Shown here one piece after another: positions 6,072 to 13,357 of a stretch of DNA of 13,881 bases. The notes beneath the pieces are model-generated. The model was given only the letters and a program-made list of their open reading frames with translations, was not told the DNA's origin and did no database searches. The stretch comes from Nitrososphaerales archaeon TH5894 (GTDB lineage Archaea; Thermoproteota; Nitrososphaeria; Nitrososphaerales; Nitrososphaeraceae). The position numbers and the translations under genes were made by a program. Within the stretch, counting starts at the first letter, position 1, and the number at the start of each line of letters is the position of its first letter. The stretch spans positions 1 to 13,881 of the forward strand of contig JAATVK010000129.1 of assembly GCA_014523485.1 (NCBI GenBank). Reading direction: 5' to 3'.

Positions 6072-6467
6072 AAAAATTAACTTTAAATGAGTTATATATC
6101 AATAGAATTTCATTGGTGATCAAGGAAGAAGATGATGGATTTGATAACCTTCAAGATTCAAAAATGAACTAATCAATTGACAAACAATGATGTTAATTTA
6201 GAACATAATCTAGAAATTAAAACCAAGAACAGATAGTGATGATAATAATAGTAATAATGTTGAAATAGATAACGATAGAAACTAAAAAACAGAGATAAAG
6301 ATAGAAAATATTTTTCGAATAAATGTTAGTTTATACTATTTTAATTTTTTAGACCTTCATTTTTAGTTTTGGACTACATAATTGTGTCAAATCAGGTAGA
6401 ATATCCGTTTAGTGATAGATTTAATTTATATCTTCTCTCATTATAGATTTACAAATTTATTAACAAC
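6072..6467. other. Intergenic region between convergent genes, with 3' repeat and coding-like debris
   Basis: The stretch lies between the stops of the plus-strand hydrolase and the minus-strand DJ-1-family gene. Short plus-strand frames give acidic, Asn-rich peptides (for example VIKEEDDGFDNLQDSKMN ending near 6171, and SDDNNSNNVEIDNDRN ending near 6284). They have no start context, so decayed coding DNA or chance are both possible. The dispersed repeat copy D lies at 6373, after a T-rich tract. Confidence 0.45.
6373..6398 (+). repeat. Dispersed 3' repeat, copy D
   Basis: ACTACATAATTGTGTCAAATCAGGTA follows TTTTTAGTTTTGG and lies about 300 bases after the hydrolase stop. It is the most distant copy from its upstream gene, and it also lies 70 bases past the stop of the convergent minus-strand gene. 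Confidence 0.5.
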
Positions 6468-7091
6468 TTATCTTTGGTCACTATTAGGATAAGGATATTC
6501 CATTTGACGAGCAGTAGCCTGTCCTACTTCAATTCCAAAAAAATGACTTACAATACGGAGAGCTAAATCTATTCCAGCAGAAATACCTGCAGAGGTAAAT
6601 ATGGGTTCAGTCAAAGTAAATCTGACATTTTTGAGAATTCGTGCTTGGGGTGCGGATTCCTGCAGAAAGTCAAAAGCTAGCCAATGAGTAGTTGCATTTC
6701 TTCCATCTAATAAACCTGCTTTTCCAAGAAGACAAGATCCGGTACAAACTGATGCAATCAGTCTATCCTTAGTAAATTGATTACCAATCCACTTTACAAG
6801 AATTTTATTTTTTGATTCTTTACGAGTTCCCCATCCTCCAGGTATTATCAACAAATCCAATTCTGGACAGTTGTTAATTGTCACATCAGGAGTAAATCGT
6901 AGACCACCAATAGCTATGATTTGTTTATTTGTTTCAGATATTAAATAAACTTTAAATGGTGAAGATTGCTGTAGTTGTTGCTCATCATTTAAACGAGTTA
7001 CAGCAAATACCTCAAAAGGTCCAGCAACATCTAATATCTCTACATCATCAAAAATAAGGATTCCTACAATTAATGGAATTTTTTTATTCAA
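6468..7091 (-). CDS. DJ-1/PfpI-family protein (isonitrile hydratase-like)
   Basis: The 207-residue protein covers the whole DJ-1/PfpI domain. It begins with a beta strand and the FDDVEILDVAGPFEVF motif, whose acidic residue near E18 assists the catalytic Cys in this family. It then has LLIIPGGWGTR, the nucleophile elbow ASVCTGSCLLGKAGLLDG with C116, and ATTHW with H136. C116-T-G and ATTHW are typical of the isonitrile hydratase / AraC-associated GATase1-like branch. No DNA-binding domain is fused, so it is an enzyme or stress protein and not an AraC-type regulator; the substrate is unknown. No signal peptide is present, so it is cytoplasmic. The start is a TTG; AT-rich TATA-like DNA at about 7119-7130 and no SD suggest a very short leader. 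It ends convergently with the hydrolase gene. Confidence 0.9.
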   Translation of the reverse strand: MNKKIPLIVGILIFDDVEILDVAGPFEVFAVTRLNDEQQLQQSSPFKVYLISETNKQIIAIGGLRFTPDVTINNCPELDLLIIPGGWGTRKESKNKILVKWIGNQFTKDRLIASVCTGSCLLGKAGLLDGRNATTHWLAFDFLQESAPQARILKNVRFTLTEPIFTSAGISAGIDLALRIVSHFFGIEVGQATARQMEYPYPNSDQR

Positions 7092-7145
7092 TATAAAGTA
7101 TATACAAAATATCTTTTTTTTAAATATATTACCTAGGTGTTGAGA

Positions 7146-7238
7146 TTATTGTGGTATATTCTCCATTATTTTAGTAGCATCTTTATAGGTAAAGCCTTTT
7201 AAAGTAACAGTATGCCCATTCTCTGACTTCCAAGTTGC
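7146..7238 (-). pseudogene. C-terminal relic of an unidentified gene
   Basis: Read on the minus strand, 30 codons encode ATWKSENGHTVTLKGFTYKD and then ATKIMENIPQ before a stop at 7146-7148. A stop codon lies immediately upstream in the same frame and there is no start. The peptide looks like a real protein end: a beta hairpin (WKSENGHTVTLKG) followed by a helix (YKDATKIMENI). This resembles the end of DUF4367-like exported domains (W-x-x-xG-x-x-YxLxG then a helix), a resemblance from memory only. It sits between the nuclease-family gene and the DJ-1-family gene. Confidence 0.4.
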
Positions 7239-7292
7239 TCAAATCTATTCCAAAAAAAAAAATTAAATGTAATCTCAATACTTTGTGGATTG

Positions 7293-8705
7293 TTAATACT
7301 TATCGCTATTCAGCTTTAGAGTAGCCACAACTCCAGCGTGGTCCGATGGCCAAAGGCCAGATATTGTACGATCATTTTGCAAATTCCCAACAAGTACTAT
7401 ATCTTTTACCTTAAAATCGCCTCGAAACATTACCAAATCTATTCTACTAGTTAATGAAGAAACCGGATTTTGTAAATCTTCAGCTTGGCAACAAGTAAAA
7501 CCAGTACCTTTTCCCTTTATAGTCCAGACATCAATAAAACCTTCATCTTTTACTTTTGTGTATGTTTGTGTCTCAGTTCTATTAGGATTTGAATTAAAAT
7601 CGCCAATGAACACAACAGGTAAATCTGTATTACCAGGCCCATTTAACAACTCATCTGCTTGTAACTCCTGTATAAAAGGTGACAAGGCCTCTAGATGAGT
7701 AGAGACAACACGTACTTTGTCTTCTTTATCAAGCGTTACATCCACCGAAACCCATGAGCGGAATATACTAATTGGACCAAATGGAGTTGTTAACGGTAGT
7801 TTTGAGGCAAACTGAGCTCCTTGAATATTTGATAATGTAAAATTGTTGTTTGCTTCTGCCAGTATTACATCCCTATCTGTCAGTCTTATATCCACGAGCC
7901 CAGTAGAGGTCAGGCCTGGAACTTCAATGTCAGTACTTACCTGAACAACAATTGGCTCATAAATCAATCCCCGTTTGGCTAGCGTATTAATGAGAATTTG
8001 GAGATAATCCAATTTAATGTTAGTTGCAGGTGTCTCAAGACCGTCAGAGGGAATCTGTGTTCTAACTAATATCGCTTCTTGAAGACCTATAAGATGAGGC
8101 TGAGTGTCCTGGATCTCATCTGCAATTGAATCAACCCTTTCTCCAAAGTTGGTTGCTTGGACTCTATTATAAGCAGACCCTACAGCAGTAACAAATTCAT
8201 AGGGCGTAGTAGCATTGAATATTGGTGACTGATCTGCACCTTGGTAGATATTCCAAGTCATCAAAGTAAGAGGATTTTCTGTAAAGCAATCTTCATATGG
8301 ATTAACTTTTATTTGTTGGTTCAAAGTACTATTGAAACACATGTTTTCAATGGACCTGTCCAAGTATGTTCTATCTTCAAGTCTGTTACCAGTTTGTATA
8401 TTTGTAGCATCTAATGGTTTAGATGCTCTATTTGCTTCTGCCATGACAGCAGTACTGCCTTGAGGAATTTGAGTAATATTTATCCCAATTACCTTTATGT
8501 TGCTATTGAGACATTCGGTTTTCTGGATATTTACAAACGGACACTTTTTCGGATCCAAATTAATATTATAGTAATTATTGATATGGTCGAAGTTGTACAT
8601 TAGTGCTTGTGCATTTCCTATCATTATTGAAAAACCTATGACCACTAGACCTGTGGCTGATGCTGCTGCTACTGTTACTCCTACTGTAAATATTAGTAAT
8701 TTCAT
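7293..8705 (-). CDS. Exported endonuclease/exonuclease/phosphatase-family protein
   Basis: Counting from a TTG at 8726 (477 residues), the metal-dependent phosphoesterase motifs are TWN at 157-159, QE with E217, STH with H344, GDFN at 375-378, RID with D430 and SDH at 461-463. All catalytic positions of the fold are present, so it should cleave phosphodiesters in nucleic acids or lipids; the substrate is unknown. Residues 8-43 form a hydrophobic export or anchor segment, so it acts outside the membrane. Between that and the catalytic domain is a segment of about 110 residues with four Cys (62, 72, 130, 147) that I do not recognise; C412-C413 are also present. I use ATG at 8705 because a TATA box at 8742-8750 predicts a start site near 8720, downstream of the TTG. 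The gene follows the winged-helix regulator in the same direction. A 40-bp copy of its 3' end lies at 1349. Confidence 0.9.
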   Translation of the reverse strand: MKLLIFTVGVTVAAASATGLVVIGFSIMIGNAQALMYNFDHINNYYNINLDPKKCPFVNIQKTECLNSNIKVIGINITQIPQGSTAVMAEANRASKPLDATNIQTGNRLEDRTYLDRSIENMCFNSTLNQQIKVNPYEDCFTENPLTLMTWNIYQGADQSPIFNATTPYEFVTAVGSAYNRVQATNFGERVDSIADEIQDTQPHLIGLQEAILVRTQIPSDGLETPATNIKLDYLQILINTLAKRGLIYEPIVVQVSTDIEVPGLTSTGLVDIRLTDRDVILAEANNNFTLSNIQGAQFASKLPLTTPFGPISIFRSWVSVDVTLDKEDKVRVVSTHLEALSPFIQELQADELLNGPGNTDLPVVFIGDFNSNPNRTETQTYTKVKDEGFIDVWTIKGKGTGFTCCQAEDLQNPVSSLTSRIDLVMFRGDFKVKDIVLVGNLQNDRTISGLWPSDHAGVVATLKLNSDKY

Positions 8706-8741
8706 AGTTAATCTATAGTCAAACAAAACCCCGATTAATTG

Positions 8742-8751
8742 TATATATTAT
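8742..8751 (-). promoter_or_regulatory. TATA box of the nuclease-family gene
   Basis: On the minus strand TAATATATAC is a good archaeal TATA box. The expected start site, about 26 bases on, is near 8720, leaving a leader of roughly 15 bases before the ATG at 8705. This argues for its own promoter rather than read-through from the regulator gene, and against the TTG at 8726. Confidence 0.5.
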
Positions 8752-8763
8752 TATGTATTAAAA

Positions 8764-8784
8764 TGGTACATCAGCGAAGTACCA
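8764..8784. promoter_or_regulatory. Inverted repeat overlapping the regulator's stop codon
   Basis: TGGTAC (8764-8769) and GTACCA (8779-8784) are perfect 6-bp arms with a 9-base spacer that holds the stop codon of the winged-helix gene. On the minus strand the hairpin is followed by TTTT, so it could be a terminator. It also lies just upstream of the TATA box of the nuclease-family gene and shares TTAAAATGGTACAT with the site at 4645-4658, so an operator is equally possible. Confidence 0.4.
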
Positions 8785-9067
8785 ATTTTTTCTTTATATT
8801 ATAGTATGATTCAATATTTTTTTCCATATAATTAGAAATAAAATATAAAATCCCATACTTATCCCCCATTTTAGTTACTAAATTATTTTTCTCTAAAATA
8901 CGAACATGGTGTTGAATTGTTTTATAATCTAGTTGTAATTCTTCTGAAATTTTATTGATATTTAAGGGATTTTTTATTAGTAGGTCAAGGATTTTAATAC
9001 GATTGTCACCTCCTCTCGTTCCTGCAAAAAGAAACCATAACAATCTAATTATATCCTGATCAGGCAT
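8771..9067 (-). CDS. Winged-helix transcriptional regulator, ArsR-like
   Basis: The 98-residue protein is one winged helix-turn-helix domain. Helix 1 covers RIKILDLLIKNP, helix 2 NINKISEELQ, and the recognition helix is LDYKTIQHHVRILEKNNLV. A wing hairpin (VTKMGDKYGILYFIS) and a final dimerisation-like helix (YMEKNIESYYNIKKKL) follow. The GTRGGDNRIKIL start is common in archaeal regulators of this kind. No Cys is present, so metal or thiol sensing through Cys is excluded. It starts at ATG 9067; a TATA box (TATATAAAA, minus strand 9168-9176) implies a leader of about 80 bases without a clear SD. It lies between the redox genes and the nuclease-family gene in the same direction, and could control either, or its own gene. 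Confidence 0.9.
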   Translation of the reverse strand: MPDQDIIRLLWFLFAGTRGGDNRIKILDLLIKNPLNINKISEELQLDYKTIQHHVRILEKNNLVTKMGDKYGILYFISNYMEKNIESYYNIKKKLVLR

Positions 9068-9219
9068 TGAATATTATCATTATCAAAGTAATTAGGAGAT
9101 GATAAAAAGCATTTACTTCTGTAACCCATCTTGTACTATAATTTTAATGATATTACTAATGTAAGTATTTTATATAGAATAACTAATGCGTCCTTCTGTT
9201 TATATATCCTTTACACTAA

Positions 9220-9501
9220 TCATAGAGTAATCCTTAAAAGACTAGCAACACCTGCAAGTTCAGCTATGTGAATAAGTAAAAAATAAGGCAATAAACCTTC
9301 AGCATATAATGGTGCCATAGCAAAATACGCATAGACAACAATTAAATTTTGTATAACAAGCATACCTGCAAAAAACATTAAACCTATTGTAAATGTAGCC
9401 CTTGTTTTTAAATATATTTTTGTATACAAATATATTAAAATACTTAAAATAATGATAGTCGCTATACTTACTATAGTATTTATCTCCATTAGAATTTCCA
9501 T
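9220..9501 (-). CDS. Small membrane protein with three hydrophobic helices
   Basis: The 93-residue protein is almost entirely membrane segments at about residues 8-26, 37-57 and 66-88, with a short basic loop (KIYLKTRAT) between the first two. It has no Cys and no redox motif. It starts 26 bases after the thioredoxin stop in the same direction. GGAGAT about 10 bases before the ATG at 9501 is a good ribosome site; an in-frame ATG at 9489 is an alternative. Small three-helix proteins encoded beside winged-helix regulators are common in archaea (for example the haloarchaeal DUF7521 type), but I cannot assign a family. It may be a membrane partner of the CcdA/thioredoxin pair or of the adjacent regulator. 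Confidence 0.75.
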   Translation of the reverse strand: MEILMEINTIVSIATIIILSILIYLYTKIYLKTRATFTIGLMFFAGMLVIQNLIVVYAYFAMAPLYAEGLLPYFLLIHIAELAGVASLLRITL

Positions 9502-9527
9502 ATTGATAGATATCTCCTTTATTTTAT

Positions 9528-10688
9528 TTAACCAAATGTAAATGTGTAGATTTGAAATCCTTCTCCTTTAACATCAATTTCTATTGTATGTTCTCCATAG
9601 TCTTTATTTGTTACTAGATTATATAGTCTCTGTTCATCTATCACAAATTTGCCATCATTGGATGTATCTTTGCTTAAATCATTTGTAATTAATTTTCCAT
9701 CTTGTGTTACTGTAAAATTCCCTTTTCCAACAGCAACTATATTTACAGACTTAGAATTATATTTTAGTATTATACTTGCGTTATTGCTTTGTAATTCCAT
9801 GTTATCAGGATTATTTTTCCATTTTCCTTCTAGATATATTATGTTAGGTTTAATTTCAGAATTTGCTGGTAGATTATAGAATACACTTTGATTAGGGTTA
9901 AAACCTTCTATATTGCCTAAAGGTGCTCTTGCAAATTCATATCCAAAGTAAAGCTCTGGAGATTGTATTTGTGAAAAATTAACATCCTGAGATTCTAATC
10001 TGGAATCACCTTCACTATTTTGTGATACATTAAGATTAATATTTTTTATTCCTAAATGCGATGCTCTTTCAGACAAAAGAGCTTGAATTACTTTTTCTGT
10101 TTCATTGTAGGCTCCTTCTCCTATATGGTCATACCTTATATAACCCTCATCGTCTACCAAATATTTTCTTGGCCAATATCTATTATCATATTCATCCCAT
10201 GTCTCTTTATCATTATCTTGTAAAACTGGATATTTTATTCCAAATTTTTGAACAGCTGATTTAACATTGTTACTATCCTTTTCAAAATCAAATTCAGGTG
10301 TGTGTATACCTACTATAACTAAACCTTTATCAGAATATTTATCGTACCATTCATTGAGATGTGGAATGGTTCTTATACAATTAATACAGCTATAAGTCCA
10401 AAAGTCTACCAGTACAACTTTATCTTTTAGATCATCAAGGGATATCGGCTTTGTATTTATATATTCTGAAATTTTAGTGAAATTTTTTGCTTTTTTGAAT
10501 TGTGACTTGTCAATGTTGATCTCTTTCCCATTCTCGTCAATTTGTCCTGTTATAGGTATAAATTCATCAGAAGAAGTAGATTTGCTAGAAATATTTGATT
10601 CTTGAGTATTAAAATAAATTGCAAATCCAGCTATTACAGATACTACTGCAATTGCCATAACAACTGCACTGATATTATCTCTATTCAT
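9528..10688 (-). CDS. Membrane-anchored TlpA/DipZ-like thioredoxin with C-terminal beta domain
   Basis: The 386-residue protein has an N-terminal anchor helix (about residues 8-26), a linker, and a TlpA/ResA-type thioredoxin fold at about 75-210. The redox site is W97-T-Y-S-C101-I-N-C104 and the cis-Pro is P173 in RYWPRKYL. The SCINC site, HTPEFDFEKD and the DHIGEGAY segment are those of the DipZ branch. Residues about 235-386 form a beta-rich domain like the C-terminal module of mycobacterial DipZ. It would sit outside the membrane, take electrons from CcdA and reduce disulfides in exported proteins. It starts 7 bases after the ccdA stop; a GAGGT in the last ccdA codons can serve as its ribosome site, so the two are an operon and are translationally close. 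In actinobacteria the two parts are often fused in one protein; here they are split. Confidence 0.9.
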   Translation of the reverse strand: MNRDNISAVVMAIAVVSVIAGFAIYFNTQESNISSKSTSSDEFIPITGQIDENGKEINIDKSQFKKAKNFTKISEYINTKPISLDDLKDKVVLVDFWTYSCINCIRTIPHLNEWYDKYSDKGLVIVGIHTPEFDFEKDSNNVKSAVQKFGIKYPVLQDNDKETWDEYDNRYWPRKYLVDDEGYIRYDHIGEGAYNETEKVIQALLSERASHLGIKNINLNVSQNSEGDSRLESQDVNFSQIQSPELYFGYEFARAPLGNIEGFNPNQSVFYNLPANSEIKPNIIYLEGKWKNNPDNMELQSNNASIILKYNSKSVNIVAVGKGNFTVTQDGKLITNDLSKDTSNDGKFVIDEQRLYNLVTNKDYGEHTIEIDVKGEGFQIYTFTFG

Positions 10689-10695
10689 TATTCAT

Positions 10696-11508
10696 TCATA
10701 TACCTCTTTCTAGATTGATGATTTCATTTACAAGTGGGAAATTACCTAGGATATTTAACTGATTAGTAAATATCAGTATTCCAAGAATTATTAAAAAGGT
10801 TCCCATCACGAGATTGAAATATTTCAAATATTTTACCATCTTTTTTAACAATCCAGTAGCCCTTGAAAAAAAAGCACCTGTTATCAAGAAAGGAGTTCCT
10901 AATCCCAAAGAATATGCTAATAGTAAATTATATGCCTCTCCAGGAGAAGTCGCGGCTAAAGTAAATGTACTTCCCAAAATAGGACCTACACATGGTGTCC
11001 ACCCAGCAGCAAAGGCTATTCCAAATACAAGTGAAGTTATATAGCTAGTTTTAAATTTAGGAATTCTAGTTAATTTTCTTTCAAAGTTTAAGTTGTTTAT
11101 TTTTGATGATAATATTAGAAACATTCCAAAAGATATAATCACGATTCCACCAATTATTTGAAGAGTGTTTTGAAAACTAGTACCTACATTTACTAAAACA
11201 CTGTTAAGAGCAACTCCCAGAACGGCAAATACTAATGAAAATCCCAGTACAAAATAAACTGTATTTAAGAATATATTAAGTCTAGTAGATTTGTGTAGAA
11301 ATATAGATTTTTTATTATTTTTGGTGGTGATAGTAGTCTTAATATCTTCATTATCAATGGATGTCTTTGTTTTATTTATGTTACCAATTTCGTGTAGAGT
11401 TGTTCCTGATAAATAGGAAATAAAAGCAGGTAGGATAGGTAATATACATGGAGAGAAAAATGATCCCATTCCAGCAATAGCTGAAACTATTATGCTAATT
11501 TCTGCCAT
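10696..11508 (-). CDS. ccdA: CcdA/DsbD-type thiol-disulfide electron transporter
   Basis: The 270-residue membrane protein has the two conserved half-sites of the CcdA family: FFSPCILPILPAF with C21, and GWTPCVGPILG with C173. These Cys form the disulfide that is reduced from the cytoplasmic side and re-oxidised by an external thioredoxin. About six hydrophobic segments are visible. An unusual feature is a polar insert of about 35 residues (roughly 40-75), rich in Lys, Asn and Thr, between the first and second segments. ATG at 11508 follows a TATA-like TTTTATTAAT by about 25 bases, so the mRNA probably has little or no leader. It is the first gene of the minus-strand block, is followed after 7 bases by its thioredoxin partner, and is divergent from the dehydrogenase gene. 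Confidence 0.9.
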   Translation of the reverse strand: MAEISIIVSAIAGMGSFFSPCILPILPAFISYLSGTTLHEIGNINKTKTSIDNEDIKTTITTKNNKKSIFLHKSTRLNIFLNTVYFVLGFSLVFAVLGVALNSVLVNVGTSFQNTLQIIGGIVIISFGMFLILSSKINNLNFERKLTRIPKFKTSYITSLVFGIAFAAGWTPCVGPILGSTFTLAATSPGEAYNLLLAYSLGLGTPFLITGAFFSRATGLLKKMVKYLKYFNLVMGTFLIILGILIFTNQLNILGNFPLVNEIINLERGI

Positions 11509-11526
11509 AGTTATCTTTATATTTTA

Positions 11527-11536
11527 TTAATAAAAA
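11527..11536 (-). promoter_or_regulatory. TATA-like box of the ccdA operon
   Basis: TTTTATTAAT on the minus strand is centred about 24 bases before the ccdA ATG, which predicts an almost leaderless transcript. The divergent dehydrogenase promoter lies 130 bases away, so the two promoters are separate. Confidence 0.35.
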
Positions 11537-11658
11537 AGATATTCCCAAATTATACCCAAAATCCACCCAATTGGACCTTATCAATTACTAAAGTCGGGTA
11601 TGTTAGACAAAGCAGTATGAACTAATATACCAATTTATAATACTTTGTAACCCTATTC

Positions 11659-11665
11659 TTTAAAT
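11659..11665 (+). promoter_or_regulatory. TATA-like box of the dehydrogenase gene
   Basis: TTTAAAT is centred 28 bases before the ATG at 11690, the spacing expected for a leaderless archaeal transcript. This decides for that ATG rather than the in-frame TTG at 11672. Confidence 0.4.
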
Positions 11666-11689
11666 TTCATATTGTATTTTTTATACTAC

Positions 11690-12739
11690 ATGAAGGCAGC
11701 AGTATATCGTGAGCATAATAAGGATCCAAGAAAAGTTGTAAAAATAGAAGATATAGAAATTCCAAATATAAAACATAATCAAGTTCTTATAAAAGCTGAA
11801 GCAGTCTCTTATAATTACAATGATCTCTGGGGAATTTGGGGAGAACCAATCAAGATTCCTCTGCCTCACATTTCTGGAAGTGATGTTTCAGGAACAGTAG
11901 TAGACATTGGAGAAAATGTTTTAGATATAAAAAAAGGAGACAGAATAGTAGGACATCCCAATTTGACCTGTAGAATATGTAAGGACTGTACTGCTGGCAA
12001 AGAATATGATTGCCGTGAAAGACAAGTATGGGGTTTTCAAACCGGTCCTTTATGGGGAGGATTTGCTCAATATACATATTTACCAGAAGTCAACGCTATA
12101 AAAATCCCAGAAAATCTTTCTTTTCAAGATGCAGCGGCTATTTCTATGGTTGGAATGACAGCCTGGCACATGTTAGTTACTAGAGCTAATATTCAACCAG
12201 GACAAACTGTTTTAATTATGGGAGGTGGAAGTGGTATGGGAATAGCAGGTATTCAAATTGCAAAGTTGTTCAATTGTGATGTTATTGCAACAGCTGGTAC
12301 GCAAGAAAAAATGGATAAATGTATTGAATTAGGAGCTGACCAAGTTGTAAATCATAGGGAGCCAGATTGGCACAAGAAAGTTAGAAGTTTAACAAATAAT
12401 CAAGGAGTAGATATTATTTTCGAGCATATAGGAAAATCTGTATTTGCACAAGAAGTTAGTCTCTTAAATATGGGCGGTACCTTAGTATCTACGGGAGCCA
12501 CAACAGGATATGATTCAAAATTAGACTTGAGATACCTCTTTTTTAAAGGACTAAATCTTATCGGAGCTACTCAAGGAACACGTGCAGGATTAGAAGAAGT
12601 AATTAGATGGACCAGTAAAGGGAAAATAAAAGCAATAATTGATACAATTTATCCTTTCGAAGATATGGTAATGGGTCACATAAAAATGATGGAATCACAA
12701 TTGTTTGGAAAGCTGGTTACTACTCCACAAAAATTATAA
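11690..12739 (+). CDS. Medium-chain dehydrogenase/reductase, zinc-type
   Basis: The 349-residue protein has an N-terminal GroES-like domain and a Rossmann domain with MGGGSGMGIAGIQIAK (residues about 177-192) for NAD(P)H. C94, C97, C100 and C108 in CRICKDC...DC form the structural-zinc lobe. At the usual catalytic-zinc positions it has Asn-Asp (N44-D45 in YNYNDLWG) where alcohol dehydrogenases have Cys, and GSDVSG where they have GHE. It is therefore probably a reductase of the quinone-oxidoreductase or crotonyl-CoA-reductase-like branch and not a classical alcohol dehydrogenase; the FEHIG segment fits the latter. The substrate is unknown. It is cytoplasmic. I chose ATG 11690 over TTG 11672 because of the family start MKAAVY and the TATA spacing. 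It is monocistronic and divergent from ccdA. Confidence 0.9.
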   Translation: MKAAVYREHNKDPRKVVKIEDIEIPNIKHNQVLIKAEAVSYNYNDLWGIWGEPIKIPLPHISGSDVSGTVVDIGENVLDIKKGDRIVGHPNLTCRICKDCTAGKEYDCRERQVWGFQTGPLWGGFAQYTYLPEVNAIKIPENLSFQDAAAISMVGMTAWHMLVTRANIQPGQTVLIMGGGSGMGIAGIQIAKLFNCDVIATAGTQEKMDKCIELGADQVVNHREPDWHKKVRSLTNNQGVDIIFEHIGKSVFAQEVSLLNMGGTLVSTGATTGYDSKLDLRYLFFKGLNLIGATQGTRAGLEEVIRWTSKGKIKAIIDTIYPFEDMVMGHIKMMESQLFGKLVTTPQKL

Positions 12740-12850
12740 TTCGACACATTTGATCTTAGGATATAAATTAAAGAAATTATAACAAGTGACATCAGGTAAT
12801 AAAACAGCAATTTTAACTTTTACTAAACAATCATCATTTATTCTCCTCTC

Positions 12851-12871
12851 TTTTTTTTTGATTATTTTTTT
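12851..12871 (+). terminator. T-tract terminator candidate after the dehydrogenase gene
   Basis: Nine T, then GATTA, then seven T lie about 110 bases after the dehydrogenase stop. Archaeal polymerase terminates at such T-tracts. Nothing else is seen in 12740-13017 apart from the promoter of the next gene. Confidence 0.4.
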
Positions 12872-12980
12872 AGATTCCAAATTAAACCACTCTGTAAAAT
12901 TGTTAGTAATATAATATATTATAAAAGTGAAATTTTTTGTAAAATAGGATAATTCAATAAAGAATATACAATTATAAATC

Positions 12981-12992
12981 GTATAATTTAAT
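12981..12992 (+). promoter_or_regulatory. TATA-like box of the small protein gene at 13018
   Basis: GTATAATTTAAT is centred about 31 bases before the ATG, so the transcript should have only a few leader bases. A second AT-rich candidate (ATAATATATTATAAAA, about 12910-12926) would give a longer leader. Confidence 0.35.
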
Positions 12993-13017
12993 ATCTACGT
13001 TTCTTTAAAAATATCTG

Positions 13018-13326
13018 ATGGTAAGTCTTTTTGGTGCATTTGCTTTACACAATCCTGAATCCTGTCCTATAAACAATGTGAAAAGTAAACAAGTATTTCT
13101 TGAAATTAAAGATAAACTGGAAAAAAATAAATCAAAATATGGAGTAAAAAATATTGAAGCATTCTACATGTCAGTCCTTGAACATGAATGGATGATAATT
13201 TTTGAAGCAGATAGTGCACATGATATAGAGAGTTTATGTATTGAGGCAGGAATAGCCTCGTTTAATACCGTAAAAATTGTAGGTCTAAAAAGATATGATG
13301 ATGTACATAGCAAAATTGGAAAATGA
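13018..13326 (+). CDS. Small cytoplasmic protein, possible ferredoxin-like alpha/beta fold (DUF3303-like)
   Basis: The 102-residue protein has no signal peptide or membrane segment. It reads as beta (LFGAFALH), a HNPESCPINN motif, a long helix (KQVFLEIKDKLEKNKSKYG), strands (IEAFYMSVLEHEWMIIFEAD), a helix (AHDIESLCIEAG) and a last strand (TVKIVGL). This beta-alpha-beta-beta-alpha-beta order with an EAD turn is that of small dimeric alpha/beta-barrel proteins such as DUF3303. The H-x-P-E-x-C-P motif near the N-terminus is suggestive of the archaeal branch, but this is from memory. The function is unknown; a role as a small-molecule-binding or stress protein is only a guess. It stands alone and is followed by the dispersed 3' repeat copy E after about 30 bases. 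Confidence 0.8.
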   Translation: MVSLFGAFALHNPESCPINNVKSKQVFLEIKDKLEKNKSKYGVKNIEAFYMSVLEHEWMIIFEADSAHDIESLCIEAGIASFNTVKIVGLKRYDDVHSKIGK

Positions 13327-13357
13327 AAAAATGGGCATCTTGTTCCTAACCATAGAA

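Noticed and set aside
6233..6245. GTGATGA resembling the C box of a C/D-box guide RNA
   Set aside because: No D box (CTGA) or second box pair lies at the right distance, and the surroundings are simple AT-rich sequence.
12784..12806. Possible sixth copy of the 3' repeat after the dehydrogenase gene (ACAAGTGACATCAGGTAATA)
   Set aside because: It shares only short pieces with the core, notably CAAG and ATCAGGTA as in copy D, and needs gaps to align, so chance cannot be excluded.
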